A DNA stretch of 64,000 nucleotides from Acidimicrobiia bacterium (lineage in GTDB: Bacteria > Actinomycetota > Acidimicrobiia > Acidimicrobiales > VFJN01), in assembly GCA_009694375.1 (NCBI GenBank), contig SHVB01000001.1:258366-322365 (forward strand), in the 5' to 3' direction. Under the pieces are notes generated by a model, which ran no database searches, had not been told where the DNA came from, and was given only the letters and a program-made list of their open reading frames with translations. The translations under genes were made by a program, and so were the position numbers. Shown one piece after another: positions 1-9,207 of the stretch. How positions within the stretch are numbered: position 1 is the first letter of the stretch; each line of letters starts with the position of its first letter.

Positions 1-756
1 CTCCCACTGCTCGCGCCCCCAGGGATCGGTGGCGATCAACGCCTCAGCGCGGGCGCGCACCTCGGTGGTGGGTAGGAGCTCCCGGCAGGCGAACACTTCC
101 AGGTGGTCCAGGTCCTCGGTGGAGCGTTGGTCGCTCACGGAGAACTCGGTGAGACGCTCCACTTCATCGCCCCACAGGTCGATGCGCGCCGGGCGGTCGG
201 CGGTAGAGGGGAAGACGTCGATGATGGACCCCCGCACCGCCACCTCGCCGCGGTGCTCCACCACCGCCTCCCGGTGATAGCCCGCGTCCACCAGGGCCCG
301 TACCAGGTCGTCGCGGTCGCGCTGTTCCCCCCGCCGCACCACCAAAGGCTCCGTGTCTTCCACCTGCGGGCCGAGGCGCTGCACGAGGGCCCGCACCGAC
401 GCCACCACCACGCGCGGGGCGCGTTCGGCATCCCGTAGACGCCACATGGTGCGCAGGCGGCGGCCCATGGTCTCCACCGAGGGTGATACGCGCTCGAAGG
501 GGAGCGTCTCCCAGGCCGGAAACGTGTCCACCGCATCGTGGCCGAGGTAGGCCCGCAAGTCGTTAGCCAAGCGATCTGCATCACCGCGGGTGGGCGTGGC
601 CACCACGATCGGACGGCGAGCCGACTGCGTAGCCAGGCCCGCGATCGCCAACGCGCGCGCCGGTTCGGGGACGGCCAGCAGGGCCGATGACCGGCCGAGA
701 ACCGATGCCAAGCCCGGCTCATCGCGCAGCAAGGCCGGGAGATCGCGCAGCAACAT
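1..756 (-). CDS. mfd: Transcription-repair coupling factor Mfd, N-terminal part (truncated by window edge)
   Basis: The frame stays open from an ATG at 756 to the left edge, giving 252 codons of the N-terminus. The translation begins MLLRDLPALLRDEPG and continues with segments such as PTRGDAD and FPAWETLPFERVSPS, typical of the UvrB-homology region of Mfd. Mfd removes RNA polymerase stalled at DNA lesions and recruits UvrA. The helicase half lies outside the window. Its start is 11 bases after the stop of the upstream epimerase gene on the same strand, so it may be read through from the sugar genes. Family identity is confident; nothing can be said about the C-terminus. Confidence 0.9.
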   Translation of the reverse strand, partial: MLLRDLPALLRDEPGLASVLGRSSALLAVPEPARALAIAGLATQSARRPIVVATPTRGDADRLANDLRAYLGHDAVDTFPAWETLPFERVSPSVETMGRRLRTMWRLRDAERAPRVVVASVRALVQRLGPQVEDTEPLVVRRGEQRDRDDLVRALVDAGYHREAVVEHRGEVAVRGSIIDVFPSTADRPARIDLWGDEVERLTEFSVSDQRSTEDLDHLEVFACRELLPTTEVRARAEALIATDPWGREQWE

Positions 757-767
757 GGGGGCGTTCC

Positions 768-1718
768 TCAGCCCGACGGACCGGTACGGAACCAGTCCAC
801 GGTGTGGCGAAGGCCTGCTTCCAGAGCCACCGGTTCGATCACCGGATCAGTGCCGGCCACCAGTGCGCGCAGAACGGTTTGGTCGGCTTGACTATCCCGT
901 ACATCACCCGCGCGCGCGGCAGTATGGATGCGCTCGATGGGGTGGCCGAGGATCCGTTCGAGAACGTCAAGCACCTCGAGCAGGCTGGCCCGACCTCCGA
1001 AGGCGAGGTTCACCGGGCGGTCGCTCACCAGACGATCGCGCACCACCGCGCCGAGCACCTCGCACACCGAGCTGACGTAGGTGAAGTCGCGAGTCTGGCC
1101 GCCGTCACCGTGCACCACCACCGGTTCCCCGGCCAGCGCGGCCGACACGAAGGCTGGCACCACCGCGGCGTAGGCGTGACCCGCGGCCTGGAGTGGCCCG
1201 AATACGTTGAAGAACCGGAAGGCCACCGCACCGAAACCGAAGCAAGCCGCATGGGAGAGCGCGTAGGCCTCGGTAGCGAGTTTGGATACGGCGTAGGGCG
1301 AGGACGGCATGGTCACGAGATCTTCGGTCTTGGGCAGGGCAGGGTTGTTGCCGTAGACCGACGACGACGACGCCACCACGATCTGACCCACCCCGTGACG
1401 GCGGACGGCCTCAAGTACCTGCAGGGTGCCAGTGGCATTGGCGTGGTGCGAGGCCAGCGGATCCTCGAGCGATCGCGGCACCGATGGCAATGCCCCGAGG
1501 TGCACCACGGCGGCGGCGCCCGGCAACACCTCATCAAGCACGACGGGGTCTACGAGGTCGCCGACCACCAGCGCCGCGGCGGTTCCCGCCAGGTTGGCGG
1601 CCACCCCCGTGGAGAGGTCGTCGAGGGCAACGACCTCCGACACCCCATCAGTGAGGAGCAGTTGACGGCACAGATTGGCCCCGATGAACCCAGCCCCTCC
1701 CGTCACGACGACCTTCAC
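768..1718 (-). CDS. NAD-dependent sugar epimerase/dehydratase (GalE-like extended SDR)
   Basis: A 316-residue extended short-chain dehydrogenase. The N-terminal Rossmann motif is VVVTGGAGFIGANL. A catalytic-type SSSSVYG stretch follows, then SPYAVSKLATE supplies the YxxxK pair. This family epimerises or dehydrates nucleotide sugars in the cytoplasm. I chose the GTG at 1718 because it overlaps the stop of the upstream aminotransferase (GTGA), which implies translational coupling; an in-frame extension to 2084 runs inside that gene and looks non-coding. The setting suggests a UDP-GlcNAc or UDP-Glc 4-epimerase feeding the glycan cluster. The exact substrate cannot be read from sequence. Confidence 0.9.
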   Translation of the reverse strand: MKVVVTGGAGFIGANLCRQLLLTDGVSEVVALDDLSTGVAANLAGTAAALVVGDLVDPVVLDEVLPGAAAVVHLGALPSVPRSLEDPLASHHANATGTLQVLEAVRRHGVGQIVVASSSSVYGNNPALPKTEDLVTMPSSPYAVSKLATEAYALSHAACFGFGAVAFRFFNVFGPLQAAGHAYAAVVPAFVSAALAGEPVVVHGDGGQTRDFTYVSSVCEVLGAVVRDRLVSDRPVNLAFGGRASLLEVLDVLERILGHPIERIHTAARAGDVRDSQADQTVLRALVAGTDPVIEPVALEAGLRHTVDWFRTGPSG

Positions 1719-2842
1719 GAGTGGGCCTCCATGACGTCCAGGATGCCCTGAATCACTCGATCCTGGTCCGAGGGGGTGAGCGAAGAGCCGCTCGGTAAGC
1801 AGAGACCGGATGCGAACAGCCGAGCCGAGGTGCCATCGAGCCGGGCCGGACACTGGGCGAACACCGGTTGGAGGTGCATCGGCTTCCAGGTGGGACGGGC
1901 CTCGATGTCGAGGGTTTCGAGATGTTCCCGCACCGCAGCGGGGGTGCAGCCGGCCACCGTGGAATCGATGGTCATGCAGGTGAGCCAGCGGTTCGTGCGA
2001 CCGGTGGCCGCCTCGGGCATGAACCCGATGCCCGCCAGCGTCCCGAGGGCGGCGACGTAGCGGTCGAAGATGGCCCGGCGGCACTGAACCCTTCGGTCGA
2101 GATCGGCGAGTTGTGCCCGCCCGAACGCGGCCAGAAGGTTCGAAAGGCGGTAGTTGTAGCCCACCTCCACATGCTCGTAATGAACCATCGGCTCGCGAGC
2201 CTGGGTGGAGAGATGTCGCACCCGCTCGGCCACCGTCGCGTCGTTCGTCACGAGCGCTCCCCCACCGGTGGTCGTGATGATCTTGTTGCCGTTGAACGAC
2301 AGCGCCGCCGTCTCCCCGAACGAGGCAGCCGGCGCACCGTCATAGGTGGCCCCCAGGCTCTCGGCGGCATCGGAGAGGTGCACCACACCGTGGGCGGCGA
2401 GGTGCGGGGCGATGGCGTGATGATCGACCGCCTGTCCGTAGAGGTCCACCAGAATGGCCGCCGCGGGCGGGGCCGCCCGGCGGGCCTCGAGTTCTTCGGC
2501 GAGCAGCCCCGGCGAGATGTTCCAGGTATCGGGATCACTGTCGATGAGTACCGGGGTGGCCCCGACGTAGCGGATTGCGTTCACCGAGGCGGCGAAGGTG
2601 AGATCCGATACCAGCACGTGGTCACCGGGCCCCACGCCGTGAACGAGCAAGGCCAGATGCAAGGCCGCCGTGCCGCTGCTCAGCGCCACGGCGTAGCGCC
2701 GGGCCACCACCTGGGCCACCTCCTGTTCGAAGGCCGCCAGGTCCGGCCCGGCGGGCGCCAACCAGCCTGAGTCCATGGCGGCGAGCACCCGCTGGCGTTC
2801 GGCGGGGCCCGCCTCGGGGGGCGAGAGGAAAATCCGTGACAC
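1715..2842 (-). CDS. DegT/DnrJ/EryC1/StrS-family sugar aminotransferase (PglE/LegC-like)
   Basis: A 375-residue PLP-dependent aminotransferase of normal family length. The Schiff-base lysine is Lys187 in SFNGNKIITTTGGG, and Asp158 in LSDAAES matches the pyridine-nitrogen partner. The enzymes convert 4-keto-6-deoxy nucleotide sugars to 4-amino sugars with glutamate as donor. The start is a GTG at 2842 preceded by GGAAGG at good spacing. It is divergent from the PglF-like dehydratase (144-base gap), which would make its 4-keto substrate, and the PglD-like acetyltransferase is nearby. By analogy with PglF-PglE-PglD this would be the second step to UDP-diacetamido-bacillosamine. The role is inferred from context. 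Confidence 0.88.
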   Translation of the reverse strand: MSRIFLSPPEAGPAERQRVLAAMDSGWLAPAGPDLAAFEQEVAQVVARRYAVALSSGTAALHLALLVHGVGPGDHVLVSDLTFAASVNAIRYVGATPVLIDSDPDTWNISPGLLAEELEARRAAPPAAAILVDLYGQAVDHHAIAPHLAAHGVVHLSDAAESLGATYDGAPAASFGETAALSFNGNKIITTTGGGALVTNDATVAERVRHLSTQAREPMVHYEHVEVGYNYRLSNLLAAFGRAQLADLDRRVQCRRAIFDRYVAALGTLAGIGFMPEAATGRTNRWLTCMTIDSTVAGCTPAAVREHLETLDIEARPTWKPMHLQPVFAQCPARLDGTSARLFASGLCLPSGSSLTPSDQDRVIQGILDVMEAHS

Positions 2843-2986
2843 GGGTTCCCTTCCAGATCGGAGTCAGGGGTGGGTAAGATCCGGGCGCGTTGTTGGGGGT
2901 CCAGGCACTGTTCAGGATGCCAGTATCCGCACGCTCGTGGCGACATTCGCCCACGAACAGCGCCAAACAGTGAGAACGGAAGCAGA

Positions 2987-4864
2987 GTGGAGCGAGAACA
3001 CGCTACGCCCGGGGGGGACGATCAAACAGCGGGCGAGGCACGTTCGGTCGCGCCCAGGAGGGGCTACGAGGCCCTGATTGAGTACCGATTCGCCTGGCTG
3101 GCGGGGTGGGACTCACTGAGTTGGGCGATGGCGATGTGGTTAGCGATCTGGGTGCGCTACGACTTCAATGTTGGCCGCATCGGCACCGCTGGGGTGTGGT
3201 TGGCCATCGCCCTGACCGTGTCGATCCAGGTAGTCGTAGGGCTCTGGCAGGGGCTCTACATGGGTCGGTGGCGCCTGGGTTCTTTCGAGGAGATCGAGGC
3301 CCTCCTGAAAACGGTTCTGCTGGCGGTCGGTGCCCTCCTGCTCGTCGATATTCCCACCCGTTGGGTGCCTATCAGCGTGCCCGTGGCAGCCGTGTTCATC
3401 GCGCTGGTGGCCATGGCTGCCGTGCGTTACGGATGGCGCGTGCTGATCGATCGTGGTCGGCGGCCCAGCGGCATCGGAGCGGCGAGGGTCCTCGTGTTCG
3501 GGGCCGGCGAGGGGGCCGATCAGGTCATCACCGCCATGCTGCGAGACCCCTCGAGCCCCTATCTGCCGGTGGGGATTCTCGACGACGACCCCCGCAAGTC
3601 GCAGTTGCGAATCCGGTCGGTGCGTGTGCGCGGTACCAAAGTCGACCTCGCCACCGTGGCCGCCGATCTCCGGGCCGACGTGTTGCTCATCGCCATCCCC
3701 TCCGCCAGCGGTCCGCTCGTACGGGAACTGGCCGCCCTTGGTACCGCCGCCGGGTTGCGGGTGATGGCGGTGCCCGCCATGAACAGCCGCTTCGACGACA
3801 ACATCGGCGTGGAGGACATTCGTCCCCTCACCACCACCGACCTTTTGGGCCGACGAGAGATCGACACCGACATCGACGGCATTGCCAAGTACCTCACTGG
3901 ACGCCGCGTGCTCGTCACCGGTGCCGGCGGGTCCATCGGGTCGGAGCTCTGCCGCCAGGTACACCGCTTCGGGCCATCGGCACTGGTGATGCTCGACCGT
4001 GACGAGAGTGGCTTGCATGCCGTGCAGATGTCGATCGACGGTCGGGCCCTGCTCGACAGTCGCGACCTCGTCGTGGCCGACATCCGTGACGCCGAACGCA
4101 TGGCCGAAGTGTTCCAGGAACACCGCCCCGAGGTGGTGTTCCACGCGGCGGCCCTCAAGCACCTGCCGCTGTGCGAAATGCACCCCAGCGAGGCGGTGAA
4201 GACCAACGTGTGGGGTACCTCCACCCTGCTGGACCTCGCCATGCATCACGACGTGGACACGTTCGTGAACATCTCTACCGACAAGGCCTGCGATCCCGTC
4301 AGCGTGCTGGGCGCCACCAAGCGCGTGGCGGAGCGCCTCACCGCCGCCGCCGCCGGAACCGCACGCGGCGATTACATCTCGGTGCGCTTCGGGAACGTAC
4401 TCGGCAGCCGTGGTTCAGTGCTCGGCGCCTTCCGAGCCCAGATCGCCATGGGGGGTCCGATCACCGTCACCGATCCTGAGGTGACCCGGTATTTCATGAC
4501 GGTGGAAGAAGCCGTGCAACTCGTGATCCAGGCCGGGGCCATCGGCGAGCAGGGCGGGGCGATGGTGCTCGACATGGGCGAACCCGTGCGGATTGTGGAC
4601 GTGGCGCAACGCCTAATCGCCGAAGCCGACCGTCGGATCGAGATCGTCTACACCGGTCTCCGCCCGGGCGAGAAACTCCACGAGGTCCTCGAGGGGATCC
4701 AGGAACATCCCCGGCCCTCGGCCCATCCGCTCATCGCCATCGTGAAGGTTCCTCCCCTAGCCGCCACCGCCGTGGTGGGCCTGACCTCCTCGAGTAGCGA
4801 GGTGCTCCTCAAGGATCTCCTCCGAAACATGGATCAACCCCCTGTGACCGCCCCCCAGGATTGA
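2987..4864 (+). CDS. Membrane-bound nucleotide-sugar 4,6-dehydratase (PglF/CapD/WbpM type)
   Basis: About 625 residues. Four hydrophobic segments (about residues 45-150) precede a first Rossmann-like domain (about 165-290), followed by a CapD-type catalytic SDR domain starting at VLVTGAGGSIGSELCRQ near residue 308. TDKA (431-434) and GATK (442-445) are the active-site signature. As in FlaA1/PglF enzymes the SDR tyrosine is absent; leucine 441 sits there. The start chosen is GTG 2987 with GGAAG just upstream; a longer in-frame start at 2870 lacks a ribosome site. It would convert UDP-GlcNAc to the 4-keto-6-deoxy sugar used by the divergent aminotransferase. Confidence 0.9.
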   Translation: MEREHATPGGDDQTAGEARSVAPRRGYEALIEYRFAWLAGWDSLSWAMAMWLAIWVRYDFNVGRIGTAGVWLAIALTVSIQVVVGLWQGLYMGRWRLGSFEEIEALLKTVLLAVGALLLVDIPTRWVPISVPVAAVFIALVAMAAVRYGWRVLIDRGRRPSGIGAARVLVFGAGEGADQVITAMLRDPSSPYLPVGILDDDPRKSQLRIRSVRVRGTKVDLATVAADLRADVLLIAIPSASGPLVRELAALGTAAGLRVMAVPAMNSRFDDNIGVEDIRPLTTTDLLGRREIDTDIDGIAKYLTGRRVLVTGAGGSIGSELCRQVHRFGPSALVMLDRDESGLHAVQMSIDGRALLDSRDLVVADIRDAERMAEVFQEHRPEVVFHAAALKHLPLCEMHPSEAVKTNVWGTSTLLDLAMHHDVDTFVNISTDKACDPVSVLGATKRVAERLTAAAAGTARGDYISVRFGNVLGSRGSVLGAFRAQIAMGGPITVTDPEVTRYFMTVEEAVQLVIQAGAIGEQGGAMVLDMGEPVRIVDVAQRLIAEADRRIEIVYTGLRPGEKLHEVLEGIQEHPRPSAHPLIAIVKVPPLAATAVVGLTSSSSEVLLKDLLRNMDQPPVTAPQD

Positions 4865-4876
4865 TCCCGAGCGGGA

Positions 4877-5497
4877 TCAACGGATCGGCCGCGCCGGTAC
4901 GCCCACCACCGTGGCCCCCGGGGCCACATCCGCTAGCACCACCGCTCCCGCACCCACCACGGCCGCCTCGCCCACTCGCACGCCCGGCAGGATATGGGCG
5001 CCGGTGCCGATAGACACCCCGCTCTCCAGATGGACCGCACCGCTCACCGTCGCCCCGGGCAACACCGTGACGTAGTCCTCCAGGATCGCATCGTGGCCCA
5101 GCGTGGCGTTGGGCCCCAGGTAGCCGTGGCGACCAATGGTGATGTGGGTGGTGAGACGCGCCCCGGCACAAAGCACCGTGCCCACACCTAACTCCACCTC
5201 GCTGCCAGTGGAGGCCAACGGGTGCACCAGCGCCGGGGACCAAAGCAGGGCGCGGTGGGCATCGAGGGTGTCGCCCACCCGGCGGCGGGTGGCGCTCTCC
5301 CCAATCCCCAGAAGCACCAACGCGTCGAGTTCCGCGAGGAAACCCACGTTGCCGAGTACCGACACACCGCGACGCCGCAGTGGTTCGAGGTCGGGGGAGC
5401 CGTCATCCACAAAGCCCAAACACGAGCCACCGCACGCCTCCACCACGTCGAAGACCTCGCGCCCATGTCCGCCTGCCCCCACGATCACAATGCTCAT
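4877..5497 (-). CDS. PglD-family sugar O/N-acetyltransferase
   Basis: A 206-residue protein with an N-terminal nucleotide-sugar binding Rossmann-like part (MSIVIVGAGGHGREV) and a C-terminal left-handed beta-helix made of hexapeptide repeats. His135 in LGHDAIL matches the catalytic base of PglD. PglD acetylates the 4-amino group of UDP-4-amino-trideoxy sugar with acetyl-CoA. The ATG at 5497 overlaps the stop of the upstream sugar transferase (ATGA), so the two are coupled. With the PglF- and PglE-like genes it completes the UDP-diNAc-bacillosamine branch. NeuD-like sialic acid O-acetyltransferase is an alternative reading of the same family. Confidence 0.9.
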   Translation of the reverse strand: MSIVIVGAGGHGREVFDVVEACGGSCLGFVDDGSPDLEPLRRRGVSVLGNVGFLAELDALVLLGIGESATRRRVGDTLDAHRALLWSPALVHPLASTGSEVELGVGTVLCAGARLTTHITIGRHGYLGPNATLGHDAILEDYVTVLPGATVSGAVHLESGVSIGTGAHILPGVRVGEAAVVGAGAVVLADVAPGATVVGVPARPIR

Positions 5498-6075
5498 GAA
5501 CCGCTCCCCTGGAAAGGTGCCATGGTGGTCGAACCCTCCCCGCTGATGCCCTCCCGGCGAAGGACCGCCCCCACCGTACGGGCGATGATGGCCAGATCCA
5601 GGGCAAAGGAGCGGGTCTCGACATACTGCACGTCGAGTTCGAATCGGTCCTCCCACGCCACCAAGTTGCGCCCTTGGACCTGAGCCAAGCCCGTGAGGCC
5701 GGGGCGAAGGTCGTGACGACGGGCCTGCCGGGGGGAGTACCGCTCCAGATATTCCATCAGGAGCGGGCGGGGCCCCACCAGGCTCATGTCGCCACGCAAC
5801 ACATTCCACAGTTCCGGCAACTCATCGAGACTGCTGGAGCGCAACAAGCGCCCCACCCGCGTGAGGCGCTCTGCATCCTCCCCCGGGCCAGAGCGCATCG
5901 TGCGGAACTTCATGATGGTGAACGGGGTTCCGTGCCGCCCCGGCCGACGCTGCCGGAACAACACCGGGGAACCCGTGGTGACCCGCACCGCTGCCGCGAT
6001 AATCGCCATCGGTACCGCCACCACCAACAACGCCAACCCGGAGCCAACCACATCGAACAGGCGCTTCACCCGCAT
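5494..6075 (-). CDS. Initiating phosphosugar transferase (PglC/WcaJ-type small bacterial sugar transferase)
   Basis: A 193-residue monotopic membrane transferase. One N-terminal hydrophobic helix follows MRVKRLFDVVGSG, then the family motifs KFRTM, LDELPELWNVLRGDMSLVGPRP and DLRPGLTGLAQVQG. The family moves a sugar-1-phosphate from a UDP-sugar to undecaprenyl phosphate, starting lipid-linked glycan assembly. The length matches the minimal PglC form without the extra transmembrane domain of WbaP. Its ATG overlaps the upstream deacetylase stop (TGATG) and its stop overlaps the PglD start, so the three genes form one coupled unit. UDP-diNAcBac is the likely donor by context; this is not shown. 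Confidence 0.92.
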   Translation of the reverse strand: MRVKRLFDVVGSGLALLVVAVPMAIIAAAVRVTTGSPVLFRQRRPGRHGTPFTIMKFRTMRSGPGEDAERLTRVGRLLRSSSLDELPELWNVLRGDMSLVGPRPLLMEYLERYSPRQARRHDLRPGLTGLAQVQGRNLVAWEDRFELDVQYVETRSFALDLAIIARTVGAVLRREGISGEGSTTMAPFQGSGS

Positions 6076-6899
6076 CAGGAACCGGCCTGGGCGTAACGGC
6101 GGCGATTGACCAACTGACGGGCGGAGTCTTCGAGTCGCATGCCGCCGCTGGCCTTGCGCCGGAACCAGCGCAGACCGTCGGCCACCTGGATCGGGGTGCG
6201 GTGCAGTCGGTACCGGTCGCCATCGCTGGGGTTGGCCCGACTCCCCGCCACGGCCGCTGACCGAAAGCGCGCCCGCACCTCCGCCTCCGCCGCCGGCGAT
6301 CCCAGTAGGGCCTTGGGATAGGCAAAGTGGGTGCACGTCACCCCGAGGCGCTCACCGATCAGGTCAATAGAGCGGTCGAGTTCTCCCGCCGCGCTCGGCC
6401 CGTCGACCCGATCCAACAGGGCGTGGGTATGCGTGTGGGAGCCGATGGTGGCGAGGCCCGATGCCACGAGTTCCTGCAGGCCGTCCCAAGAGATGGGAGC
6501 ACCCTCCCCGGGGAAGGGACGGCGGGCCTCAATGAAATCGGTGGCCACGTAGAACGTGGCCGGCGCCCGGTGGCGAGCCAGTACCGGAAGGGCCTCGCTC
6601 ACCCAGTCCGTGGTGCCGTCATCAAAGGTGAGGACGACGGGTTGATCCGCCACAGTCCCTGCCTCCAGACGGGCGATGCCCTCGTCGAGAGTGACGAGTC
6701 GGCCCGAGGCCGCCAACTCCCCCACCTGCGCGTCGAACCCCGCGGTGGTGAGATCCACCGCCGAGGCGGTGTGCCCTCCGACGCGGTGGTAGATGAGGAT
6801 GACCAGGCCGGGGGCGCTTGGTCGCAGCGCGTCGGCACCGGCAGCGGCCACCTTCACCGCCGCACCGATCCCCTGCTTGGCCATCTCCCGGGCTCCCAC
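6075..6899 (-). CDS. Polysaccharide deacetylase (NodB homology domain)
   Basis: A 274-residue protein with a NodB-type fold: LIYHRVGG, then VVLTFDDGTTDWV with the metal-binding Asp pair, then IGSHTHTHALL with the metal-binding histidines. The family removes N- or O-acetyl groups from glycans using a divalent metal. No clear signal peptide is visible; the N-terminus is only mildly hydrophobic, so the cell location is unclear. It is the first gene of a coupled trio with the sugar transferase and acetyltransferase and lies 21 bases after the glycosyltransferase at 6921-8036. It could trim a lipid-linked glycan or the mature polymer. Confidence 0.88.
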   Translation of the reverse strand: MGAREMAKQGIGAAVKVAAAGADALRPSAPGLVILIYHRVGGHTASAVDLTTAGFDAQVGELAASGRLVTLDEGIARLEAGTVADQPVVLTFDDGTTDWVSEALPVLARHRAPATFYVATDFIEARRPFPGEGAPISWDGLQELVASGLATIGSHTHTHALLDRVDGPSAAGELDRSIDLIGERLGVTCTHFAYPKALLGSPAAEAEVRARFRSAAVAGSRANPSDGDRYRLHRTPIQVADGLRWFRRKASGGMRLEDSARQLVNRRRYAQAGS

Positions 6900-6920
6900 G
6901 GTGGCGATGCTACGACCGGC

Positions 6921-8036
6921 TCAGGGGGTGAGGAGGCCGGCGTAGCGAGCCTCCACGATTCGGGCGGTCCGAGCGATGTCGAAGTGCTCCACCCGATGCC
7001 GAGCGGCGGCCGCCAATCGGGCCCGATCGGGGGCCGATCGGGCGAGGCGAAGGTAGGCCATGGCCAGCGCGGCGGGGTCGCCCGGGGGAACCAGGAGGCC
7101 ATCCACCTCGTTGGTCACCACCTCCATGTTCCCGCCCACCCGGGTCACTACCGGGGGCACCCCCAAGGCCATGGCCTCCAGCAGGCTGATGGGGAGGCCC
7201 TCATGGCGAGAACTCAAGGTGAAGACATCTGCCCCCACCACCACCGCCGCCGGATCGGCTTGGTAGCCGAGCATCACCACCCGCTCACCCAGGTTGTAGG
7301 CCAACAGGCCGGCGCGCAGTTCGGCCTCCAGCGGACCCTGCCCTACCGACACGAACCGAAGACGCTCCTCCTCAGCGCACGCCTGGGCCGCGGCGGCGAA
7401 CAGCGTGGGGTAGTCCTTGTTGGCCCGCAGGTTGGCCACGATGGCCACCACGATGTGATCGTCTTTCCAACCCTGTCGAGCGCGGGCGGCGGCGCGTTCG
7501 ACGCGCCGCGCCACCAAGGGTGCCAAGGGCACACCGTGGACCAGCACTTCGGTCTTGGCCCGCCACGGCGACCACTCCGAGGCCACCACCTCGCGCGATA
7601 CGGCCCAGCGCACCCGATCCAGCGGCAGTGTCAGCGCGTTCGCCGTGCGGGTAACCACTCCGTGGGATCCCCAGAGGTTGTGTTCGGTAGACACCAACAC
7701 CGGTCGGGCGCGTTGCGCCCGCAACACCGGCCGGGCCACCGCCGCCACCGCCGGGGAATGGAAATGGACCACGTCGAAGCCACGGGCCAAGGCCCGCAAC
7801 CGCCCCGGCCAACGACGGTCCGACATACCTTCTCGGCCGGCCAGCCGATGGCACCTCACGTCGAGCGCTTCGAGTTCGGGGACCAGGTGCTGCTTGCGCT
7901 CCAGCAGGTACGCCACCTCGTAGTGCACCGCGGCGGGGTTGGCCACCGCCGCCAGTGACACCACCAGGCGCTCCGCCCCCCCGGGACCAAGACCCTTGAT
8001 CACGTGAAGGACGCGCACGGCACGGGACGTATCCAC
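6921..8036 (-). CDS. Glycosyltransferase family 4
   Basis: A 371-residue GT-B glycosyltransferase. The N-terminus reads RVLHVIKGLGPGGAERLV, the acceptor-side loop of GT4 enzymes, and the C-terminal nucleotide-sugar half carries SSRHEGLPISLLEAMALGVP with the EX7E-type motif. The start is set at GTG 8036; the open frame continues upstream to 8108 but that would overlap the divergent glycosyltransferase beginning at 8080. A 43-base gap therefore holds both promoters. It should add one sugar to the lipid-linked glycan on the cytoplasmic side. Donor and linkage are not predictable. Confidence 0.9.
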   Translation of the reverse strand: MDTSRAVRVLHVIKGLGPGGAERLVVSLAAVANPAAVHYEVAYLLERKQHLVPELEALDVRCHRLAGREGMSDRRWPGRLRALARGFDVVHFHSPAVAAVARPVLRAQRARPVLVSTEHNLWGSHGVVTRTANALTLPLDRVRWAVSREVVASEWSPWRAKTEVLVHGVPLAPLVARRVERAAARARQGWKDDHIVVAIVANLRANKDYPTLFAAAAQACAEEERLRFVSVGQGPLEAELRAGLLAYNLGERVVMLGYQADPAAVVVGADVFTLSSRHEGLPISLLEAMALGVPPVVTRVGGNMEVVTNEVDGLLVPPGDPAALAMAYLRLARSAPDRARLAAAARHRVEHFDIARTARIVEARYAGLLTP

Positions 8037-8079
8037 GACGGAACCGTACCCGCCCCACCCGTGCCAGGATTGCCGGATC

Positions 8080-9207
8080 GTGTCCCGCAAGATCGCCCAC
8101 CTCACCACCGTTGACCTGTCGTTGCGCTACCTGCTGTTGGCACAGATCGACGGAAGCCTCGCGGCCGGGGACGAAGTGCTCGGCATCAGTGCCCGCGGCC
8201 CCGACGTGGCGTTCCTCGAAGAACGCGGGATGCGCTTCGTCGAACTCACGGGCTCCACCCGCGCCATGAGCCTCCGCCAGGACCTGCGGGCGGCCCGATC
8301 GCTCTGGCGCATCCTGCGCCACGAACGCCCCGACGTGCTCCACACCCATACTCCCAAGCCGGGTCTGTACGGCCGCCTCGTGGGGCGCCTCGCCGGAGTG
8401 CCCCGTGTGGTGCACACCACCCACGGCCTCTACGCCGCTCCCGACGACCGGCTTCCCAAACGGCTACTCGTCTACACCCTCGAGGCCATCGCCAGCCGCT
8501 TCAGCCATGTGGAGCTGGTCCAGAACCCCGAAGACCTGGAATTGATGGGTCGTTGGCATATCGCCTCGCGCCGGAAACTTCGGCTCCTGGGCAACGGTGT
8601 AGACCTCGACCGGTTCCAGCCCGCCGAGGAGGCCCAACGGCAGGCCGAACGCGCCGCGCTCGGCCTCCAGCCCCACGATGTGGTGGTGGGCCTCGTGACG
8701 CGCCTGGTGGCCGAGAAGGGCATCGAAGAGTTGGTCAACGCGATAGCCATCGTGGGACCGCCGTTTCGTCTCCTGCTGGTGGGGCCCCACGAGCCCGACA
8801 AATCCGATGCCCTCGCCCCCGCTGTCCTCGAGCGGGCCGCCGCGAACGGCGCGATCCTCACCGGTCACCGGCCCGATGTGGAGCGGCTCTACGCGGCCAT
8901 GGATCTCTTCTGCCTCCCGTCGCATCGCGAAGGGTTCCCGCGAGCCGCCATGGAAGCCGCCGCCAGCGGCCTGCCGGTGGTGGCCACCAACATTCGCGGC
9001 TGCCGCCAGGTGGTGGACCCCGGGGTGACCGGAACCCTGGTACCCGTGCGAAATGCCGGTGCCCTCGCCGACGCGCTGCGTCTCTGCGCCGCCGAGCCGG
9101 CCCGGCGCACGCTCGGCATCGCGGGCCGGGCCAAAGCCGTCACCGACTTCGACGAAGCGACCGTGGTCGCCCGCGTGTTGGCCGCCTATGACTCCTCGGC
9201 GGATTGA
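8080..9207 (+). CDS. Glycosyltransferase family 4 (PglA/WcaA-like)
   Basis: A 375-residue GT4 enzyme starting with GTG. HTHTPKPGLYGRL in the N-half and LPSHREGFPRAAMEAAASGLPVV in the C-half are standard for transferases that extend undecaprenyl-diphosphate-linked sugars, including the PglA-like group acting after PglC. It is divergent from the GT4 at 6921-8036. Its 3' end overlaps the converging membrane protein gene by 22 bases. Assignment to the GT4 family is firm; the acceptor is inferred from the PglC-like neighbour. Confidence 0.9.
   Translation: MSRKIAHLTTVDLSLRYLLLAQIDGSLAAGDEVLGISARGPDVAFLEERGMRFVELTGSTRAMSLRQDLRAARSLWRILRHERPDVLHTHTPKPGLYGRLVGRLAGVPRVVHTTHGLYAAPDDRLPKRLLVYTLEAIASRFSHVELVQNPEDLELMGRWHIASRRKLRLLGNGVDLDRFQPAEEAQRQAERAALGLQPHDVVVGLVTRLVAEKGIEELVNAIAIVGPPFRLLLVGPHEPDKSDALAPAVLERAAANGAILTGHRPDVERLYAAMDLFCLPSHREGFPRAAMEAAASGLPVVATNIRGCRQVVDPGVTGTLVPVRNAGALADALRLCAAEPARRTLGIAGRAKAVTDFDEATVVARVLAAYDSSAD

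Noticed and set aside
6327-7958. 543-codon plus-strand frame across the deacetylase and glycosyltransferase genes
   Set aside because: It runs antisense to two well-supported genes and has shadow-type composition.
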